64,000 bases of DNA from Sphingobacterium sp. (GTDB lineage: Bacteria; Bacteroidota; Bacteroidia; Sphingobacteriales; Sphingobacteriaceae), in NCBI GenBank assembly GCA_031286695.1, contig JAITTY010000011.1:434001-498000 (forward strand), given 5' to 3'. How positions within the stretch are numbered: position 1 is the stretch's first letter; the number at the start of each line of letters is the position of its first letter. The notes beneath the pieces are model-generated. The model had not been told where the DNA came from. It worked only from the letters and a program-made list of their open reading frames with translations, and ran no database searches. Shown here one piece after another: positions 61,512 to 64,000 of the stretch. A program made the translations under genes and the position numbers.

Positions 61512-63473
61512 ATGAAGAAAGTTGTATCGTTGATGCTAGTGCTAGCGAGTTTAGGCTTTTCAGCTGCGGCACAGTCACCAATTAAATTAAATATACAGTT
61601 AGATAAACCTACAGGCAACATATCGCCACATATGTGGGGAGTCTTTTTTGAGGACATCAATCTTGGCGCAGACGGAGGAATCTATGCTGAATTGGTAAAG
61701 AATAGATCATTTGAGTTTGATCAGCCTTGGATGGGCTGGAAAAAGTTGGAAAATGGTCCCGAGGGTACTTATTTGTTGCTAAACGATAGTAAGCGTAAAG
61801 GGAACAATCGTTATTTAAGGCTAAACAATGCAGCTAATCTGAAATTAGGCCTGCAAAACGAAGGGTTTAGAGGAATAGGAGTGAAAGCGGGTGCAGCATA
61901 CGAGTTTTCTGTACAGTACCAAAGTGCTACCCAGGGCATGAAAATCCATGTTGAGCTGATCGATCAACAGAATAAGGTTATTGGGGCAGCTGAACTTCCG
62001 CTTGACCCCGTAGCATCATGGTCCGAAGCTGCTGTCAAATTTCCTGTTAACCAAACTACAGATAAAGCCAAGTTAAATGTTTGGTTTACAGGAACGGGTA
62101 CTTTAGACGTAGATATGCTTTCGTTATTTCCAGTAGACACCTGGAAAGGTAGACCGAAAGGTTTGCGTAAAGACATGGTCCAAATGCTTGCCGATATGAA
62201 ACCTGGCTTTATCCGTTTTCCAGGAGGCTGTATTGTTGAGGGGAAAGATTTAGCCAATCGATTTCAATGGAAAAAAACAGTTGGACCAATTAGTGAACGA
62301 GAGTTAATTATTAACCGATGGAATACTGAATTTAAACAGCGGTTGACACCTGATTATTTTCAGACCTTTGGTTTAGGATTTTATGAATACTTTTTGCTGG
62401 CAGAAGATATCGGTGCATCTCCAGTTCCCATTCTCAATTGCGGCATGGCCTGTCAATTTAATACGGCGGAACTTGTGCCATTGGATGAACTTGAACCCTA
62501 TGTTCAAGACGCTCTGGATCTGATTGAGTTTGCTAATGGTCCAACAGATACAAAATGGGGGAAATTACGGGCGGATATGGGACACCCCGAGCCTTTCCAT
62601 CTCAAAATGCTGGGGGTTGGAAATGAAAATTGGGGGCCGCAATATATCGAAAGGTTGACCGTCTTCAAGAAAGCGCTGAACGAAAAGCATCCAGAGATCA
62701 AAATTATCGCCAGTTCGGGCACTGATCCCGAGGGGGATCGCTTTGATTTCTTAAATGATAAGCTGCGGGCGATGAATATCAATATCATTGATGAACATTA
62801 TTACCGCCCACCATCCTGGTTTCTATCTAGCGCCAATCGTTATGATAATTACGCTAGGAATGGGGTGAAAATTTTCGCGGGGGAATACGCTTCGCATACA
62901 ACGCGACCAAACGGTCCAGGGAAAAGTACTTGGGAGGCTGCCCTCTCTGAGGCAGCTTTCATGACGGGGCTGGAACGAAATGGCGACGTGGTGGAGATGG
63001 CATCTTATGCACCATTATTCGGTCATGTCGATGGCTGGCAATGGTCACCGGATTTAATTTGGGTTGATAATTTGCAAGTATATGGCACACCGAGCTACCA
63101 AGTACAAAAATTATATGCGACCAATAAAGGGACAAGCATTGTGCCGATCAAACGGGATGGTGAATCCGTAGCAGGAAAAGATAGCCTATATGCTTCAGCA
63201 GTATATGATACGGCATCGCAGCAACTCATTGTGAAAGTTATCAATTACAATAGTAAGCCGATGAAAGTGAATCTTGATGTGGATTCGAAGAAAAAACTGA
63301 ATGCTACGGCACAGATTATTACGCTGGCCAATGCAGACCTTGATGTGAGCAATAGTCTGGAAGAACCTTTAAATATTCGTCCAAAAGACAGTACGGTTGT
63401 ATACAACGGTAAGAAGCTTGTTCAAACATTTGCGCCATACTCCTTTACGCTGATTAAATTGTCTGCGAAATAA
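61512..63473 (+). CDS. Alpha-L-arabinofuranosidase, GH51, with carbohydrate-binding-like insert
   Basis: A second, larger GH51 enzyme, 653 residues. It has a signal peptide (about 1-20, ending AAAQ) and an N-terminal segment ISPHMWGVFFEDINLGADGGIYAELVKNRSFE. A beta-rich region like family 4/9 binding modules follows (about 70-205). The catalytic barrel has FIRFPGGCIVEG, acid/base Glu372 in VGNENWGPQY and nucleophile Glu458 in FAGEYASHT, then a C-terminal beta domain. The split barrel with a module near the N-terminus is typical of the longer GH51 branch. Two different GH51 enzymes in one operon suggest different linkages or chain lengths. Confidence 0.93.
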   Translation: MKKVVSLMLVLASLGFSAAAQSPIKLNIQLDKPTGNISPHMWGVFFEDINLGADGGIYAELVKNRSFEFDQPWMGWKKLENGPEGTYLLLNDSKRKGNNRYLRLNNAANLKLGLQNEGFRGIGVKAGAAYEFSVQYQSATQGMKIHVELIDQQNKVIGAAELPLDPVASWSEAAVKFPVNQTTDKAKLNVWFTGTGTLDVDMLSLFPVDTWKGRPKGLRKDMVQMLADMKPGFIRFPGGCIVEGKDLANRFQWKKTVGPISERELIINRWNTEFKQRLTPDYFQTFGLGFYEYFLLAEDIGASPVPILNCGMACQFNTAELVPLDELEPYVQDALDLIEFANGPTDTKWGKLRADMGHPEPFHLKMLGVGNENWGPQYIERLTVFKKALNEKHPEIKIIASSGTDPEGDRFDFLNDKLRAMNINIIDEHYYRPPSWFLSSANRYDNYARNGVKIFAGEYASHTTRPNGPGKSTWEAALSEAAFMTGLERNGDVVEMASYAPLFGHVDGWQWSPDLIWVDNLQVYGTPSYQVQKLYATNKGTSIVPIKRDGESVAGKDSLYASAVYDTASQQLIVKVINYNSKPMKVNLDVDSKKKLNATAQIITLANADLDVSNSLEEPLNIRPKDSTVVYNGKKLVQTFAPYSFTLIKLSAK

Positions 63474-63474
63474 G

Positions 63475-64000
63475 ATGAATATCTGCATGCTCTTTTTTAT
63501 TACTCTGATGCTATTTACGAATAATTTGTTTGCACAGGTAAAGGAATCGGATCTGACCGCTTACTTAATGGTTTATTTTAAGGATGAAAGCCATGGTCTA
63601 TATGTTGCAGTCAGTCAGGATGGCTATTCGTTCACAGATATCAATAAGGGTAGACCAATTATTGCTGGTGATAGTATTGCACAGCAGAAAGGTATTCGAG
63701 ATCCCTATATCATGCGCGGAAAGGATGGTTATTTTTATATGGTCATGACGGATTTACATATCTACGGACAAAAGCAAGGGTATAGAAATACGGAATGGGA
63801 GCGCGACGGAGTCGCATTTGGCTGGGGCAACAATCGGGGTATTGTCTTAATGAAATCGGCTGATTTAATTCAGTGGACTCATACGGAGCTATACTTGGAG
63901 AAAGCCTTTAAAGGCTGGGAAAATGTGGGCTCCTTTTGGGCGCCGGAACTCATCTATGATGATCGGAATGGTAAAATGATGATTTATTTTACGATGCGGT
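63475..64000 (+). CDS. Glycoside hydrolase family 43 protein, N-terminal part (cut by window end)
   Basis: An open frame begins at ATG 63475, one base after the GH51 stop, and runs off the window (175 codons seen). It opens with a signal peptide (MNICMLFFITLMLFTNNLFAQ). It then shows GH43-type five-bladed propeller segments: AYLMVYFKDESHGLYVAVS, KGIRDPYIMRGKDGYFYMVMTD (the Asp is probably a catalytic-site residue), SADLIQWTHTEL and SFWAPELIYD. Family members are arabinanases, arabinofuranosidases or xylosidases; in this operon an arabinan role is likely. Confidence 0.88.
   Translation, partial: MNICMLFFITLMLFTNNLFAQVKESDLTAYLMVYFKDESHGLYVAVSQDGYSFTDINKGRPIIAGDSIAQQKGIRDPYIMRGKDGYFYMVMTDLHIYGQKQGYRNTEWERDGVAFGWGNNRGIVLMKSADLIQWTHTELYLEKAFKGWENVGSFWAPELIYDDRNGKMMIYFTMR

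Noticed and set aside
1..64000. tRNA, rRNA, CRISPR arrays, insertion sequences or integrases
   Set aside because: No transposase or integrase frame, no regularly spaced direct repeats and no tRNA-like cloverleaf were noticed by eye; a covariance-model search was not possible.

Overview
The window looks like a chromosome segment from a Bacteroidota bacterium, most likely a Sphingobacterium-like member of the Sphingobacteriaceae. The evidence is three SusC/SusD pairs, near-absent Shine-Dalgarno sequences, a few promoters resembling the Bacteroidota TTTG / TAnnTTTG type, a short ATP synthase epsilon subunit beside atpD, and a Nudix-type AraR. I saw no rRNA, tRNA, CRISPR array, insertion sequence or phage gene. 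The genus is inferred from gene content only.

Layout. 1-547: 3' end of a GMC oxidoreductase. 986-12163: a glycan utilisation locus with two SusC/SusD pairs followed by a GH76 alpha-1,6-mannanase, which suggests fungal-type alpha-mannan. A separately terminated periplasmic phosphodiesterase follows (12482-13375). 13445-17304 (minus): a class Ib ribonucleotide reductase operon, nrdH-nrdI-nrdE-nrdF. 17766-20168: a secreted S9 serine peptidase. 20461-33124: a second polysaccharide-type locus. It holds an AraC-family regulator, SusC/SusD, a small secreted orphan, an arylsulfotransferase-family lipoprotein, a GH130 mannosyl-glucose phosphorylase, an endonuclease/exonuclease/phosphatase-fold protein and a sodium:solute symporter. 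This is the least familiar gene combination in the window.

33249-48580 (minus): a DUF2911 protein, then a complete branched-chain amino acid cluster read as ilvE-ilvD-ilvB-ilvN-DinB-ilvC-leuC-leuD-ModF-like ABC-leuB-leuA-ilvA. It covers the route from threonine and pyruvate to isoleucine, valine and leucine. LeuA lacks its usual regulatory domain, and two genes of unrelated families (DinB-like and ModF-like) sit inside. 48979-50751 (minus): atpD-atpC, separate from the rest of ATP synthase. 51119-51769 (minus): a membrane-anchored coiled-coil protein of unknown function.

51916-64000: an arabinose/arabinan region. A Nudix-family AraR-type regulator is divergent from araB-araD-araA, a sugar symporter, an aldose 1-epimerase, two GH51 alpha-L-arabinofuranosidases and the 5' part of a GH43 enzyme cut by the window end. 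A 42-bp near-perfect palindrome just upstream of the candidate araB promoter is the best regulator-site candidate in the window. Several operons carry intercistronic stem-loops between functional modules (SusD/GH76, ilvC/leuC, araA/symporter, symporter/epimerase), which may set relative expression.
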